In this document: positions 13,518 through 15,053 of the stretch, in pieces
Position numbering within the stretch: position 1 is the stretch's first letter
How the letters are laid out: each line of letters begins with the position of its first letter
Assembly: GCA_035707105.1 (NCBI GenBank)
Contig: DASSUI010000005.1
Span: 1-15,053, forward strand
DNA: 15,053 nucleotides
Source: JACDAN01 sp035707105
GTDB taxonomy: Bacteria > Actinomycetota > Thermoleophilia > Gaiellales > Gaiellaceae
Direction of reading: 5' to 3'
Translations under genes and position numbers: made by a program
Notes under the pieces: model-generated
Told to the model about the DNA's origin: nothing
Databases searched by the model: none
Seen by the model: the letters and a program-made list of their open reading frames with translations, nothing else

Positions 13518-15053
13518 GGAGCTCTGACGCAGCTGGGCGAGGCGCTGTCTCGCGACGTCGGTGAGCTTCTCGATCCCTCCGCAGAGCTCGCAGTCGTAGG
13601 TACGGACAGCGCCCGAATCGCGCGACCTGCCGCCGGTTGCGAGCCGCCAGCCGCTCGGGGAGAACGCGACCGACGTAAGGATGCGGTCCCGTCCGTCGAG
13701 CAGGAGGATGCGCTCGCCCGTCTTCGCGTCCACCACGCCGGCGAAACCGGGGCCGGCGAGGCCTACCCAGCGGCCGTCAGCGCTGAATGCGGCGTCGCTG
13801 ACGATCGCGGTGTGCGGAACCATCCACACCTGATGCCCAGTCTCGAGATCCCACAGGCGTGCGTCGTGATCCGCGCTCGTCGTGACGACGAAGCGGCCGT
13901 CCGGGCTGAACGCCGCTCCGGTCAGGGGGCCGTGGTGCGCGCCGAACCCTCGCTCCAGGCGGCCGGCCTCGATGTCCCAGATATACGCGAATGAGCCCTT
14001 GCCCGCGAGGAGCCGCCGGCGGTCGGGGCTCAGCGCGACCGCGGTGACCAGGCCGGGGCCCGGCGTCCTGATGCTCGACTCCTCGCGTGCATCGGCGATC
14101 CGCCAGAGCCGGAGGATGCCGTTGCGGTTCCCCGCCGCCAGGCGGCTCCCGTCGTCCGAGAACGCGACCGCTGTCGTCCCCCGGTTCTCGATCGCCGCTT
14201 CCAGACGGCCGGAGGTCACGTCGCTGATGCGCACGCGACCGTTCGCTCCGAACGCCGCGGCCAGCTTGCCGTCGGGGCTCAGGGTCGCTCCGTTCGCCGT
14301 GCTCACGATCCGCCCGCTCGCCGTGAACGCCACATCGGAGACGCCGCCCGGAACCCGGTCGACGAGCGCCATCCGCGAGAGGGGACGAGCGTCCCAGATG
14401 CGGACCGTCCGGTCCGAGCTTCCGGTTGCGACCGTTTGGCCGTCCGGGGCGAAGGCCAGATCCGTGACGGCCTCGTCGTGGCCCGCGAACGTTGCCCGGA
14501 CGGTTGCCGAATCTGAATCGAACAGGCGCGCAAGCCGGTCCCGGCTGCCGGTGGCCACGAGGTCGCCGCGCGGGCTGAATGCGAGCCGGTTCACGAAGTT
14601 GATGTGCCCGGAGAGGACGGAGACCAGCGTCCCGTCGTCCGTGTTCCAGATGCGCGCCGTCGCGTCCGTGCTCGACGTCCCCACCAGACGCCCGTCGTCG
14701 CTGAACGCGACCCAGACGAGCCCTCGCGTGTGACCCCTCAACTCTGCGCGGCGCCGACCGGTCCGCCCGTCCCAGAGCCGGCCGACCCTGTCCGCGCCCC
14801 CCGTGGCGACGATGTCACTGGTGGGCGCGAACCGCGCCACGGCCACCCTTCTCCGATGGCGGAGTCGCGCGGCGAGATTGCCTGTGCGCACGTCGAAGAC
14901 GCGCGCAAGGCGATCCCGTCCTGTCGTGACGAGCAGGGTGCCGTCGCGGTTGAAGTCCACGCCGGTGACCCCGTGCGGGTGGCGGAGCGGTCGAACGAGC
15001 CGACCGGTTTCCGCATCCCAGATGCGTGCTCGCCCGTCGAGGCTCGCCGTCGC
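13515..15053 (-). CDS. WD40 repeat protein, C-terminal part (partial)
   Basis: The frame is open to the right edge (the GTG at 14960 is an internal Val codon), so 512 C-terminal residues are present. They form about 11-12 WD40 blades, each ~40 residues with GH...V..[VL]AFSPDG..[LV]ATGS.D...R[IL]WD (examples ARIWDAETG, VRIWDARPL, ARLWDLETG). One blade in the middle (around VPGGVSDVAF...RVRISD) is longer and irregular. The end, after the last blade, is RTYDCELCGGIEKLTDVARQRLAQL, with Cys-x-x-Cys followed by a helix. That end is typical, in my recollection, of actinobacterial proteins whose N-terminus is a BTAD and/or nSTAND NTPase module; if so this is a second large regulator. Its N-terminus and promoter are outside the window. 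Stop TAA at 13517-13515. Confidence 0.88.
   Translation of the reverse strand, partial: ATASLDGRARIWDAETGRLVRPLRHPHGVTGVDFNRDGTLLVTTGRDRLARVFDVRTGNLAARLRHRRRVAVARFAPTSDIVATGGADRVGRLWDGRTGRRRAELRGHTRGLVWVAFSDDGRLVGTSSTDATARIWNTDDGTLVSVLSGHINFVNRLAFSPRGDLVATGSRDRLARLFDSDSATVRATFAGHDEAVTDLAFAPDGQTVATGSSDRTVRIWDARPLSRMALVDRVPGGVSDVAFTASGRIVSTANGATLSPDGKLAAAFGANGRVRISDVTSGRLEAAIENRGTTAVAFSDDGSRLAAGNRNGILRLWRIADAREESSIRTPGPGLVTAVALSPDRRRLLAGKGSFAYIWDIEAGRLERGFGAHHGPLTGAAFSPDGRFVVTTSADHDARLWDLETGHQVWMVPHTAIVSDAAFSADGRWVGLAGPGFAGVVDAKTGERILLLDGRDRILTSVAFSPSGWRLATGGRSRDSGAVRTYDCELCGGIEKLTDVARQRLAQLRQSS

Overview
This window is high-GC DNA with dense coding. The secreted-protein architectures (NDD-type pre-peptidase C-terminal-like modules, Trp/Cys-bearing Ig-like repeats, C-terminal PASTA) and the large SARP/BTAD-cyclase-ATPase regulator point to an actinobacterial-type genome. 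My best guess is class Thermoleophilia (Solirubrobacterales/Gaiellales-like), inferred from protein style and not from any marker gene. No rRNA, tRNA, CRISPR, transposase or integrase was found.

Layout. (1) 2-2952, + strand: the 3' end of a DUF4097-type repeat protein, then two tightly packed major facilitator transporters (ATGA overlap, then zero spacing). (2) 2930-6544, - strand: a possible 56-aa protein overlapping by ATGA a 596-aa secreted protein with pre-peptidase-C-like modules, then 13 bp later a 547-aa secreted protein (two NDD modules, two Ig-like repeats, PASTA). The last gene overlaps the second transporter tail to tail across a perfect 13-bp hairpin. (3) 6640-10401, + strand: a 1253-aa regulator fusing a SARP/BTAD DNA-binding module, a class III nucleotide cyclase domain, a STAND-like ATPase and a helical-repeat tail. 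(4) 10457-15053, - strand: the 3' part of a WD40 protein (runs off the right edge), a 922-aa secreted protein with a duplicated N,N-dimethylformamidase-beta-like domain, and a 28-aa hydrophobic, Gly-ended peptide gene with a very strong ribosome binding site.

The most interesting feature is in the gaps. Three intergenic regions (6567-6611, 10594-10637, 13459-13517) carry tandem direct repeats with an 11-bp period, all starting CT on the + strand (CTCAC, CTAAC, CTATC, CTAAG). Read on the - strand they share GTTAGCCGCC / GTGAGCCGC words. An 11-bp period is the hallmark of SARP operators, and a SARP-domain regulator sits in the middle of the locus. My working model is a small regulon: the SARP-cyclase-ATPase (or a BTAD protein ending in the WD40 repeats at the right edge) binds these arrays and controls the secreted-protein operon, the 922-aa secreted protein and the 28-aa peptide, with possible autoregulation. 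The arrays are seen directly; the binding partner is inference.
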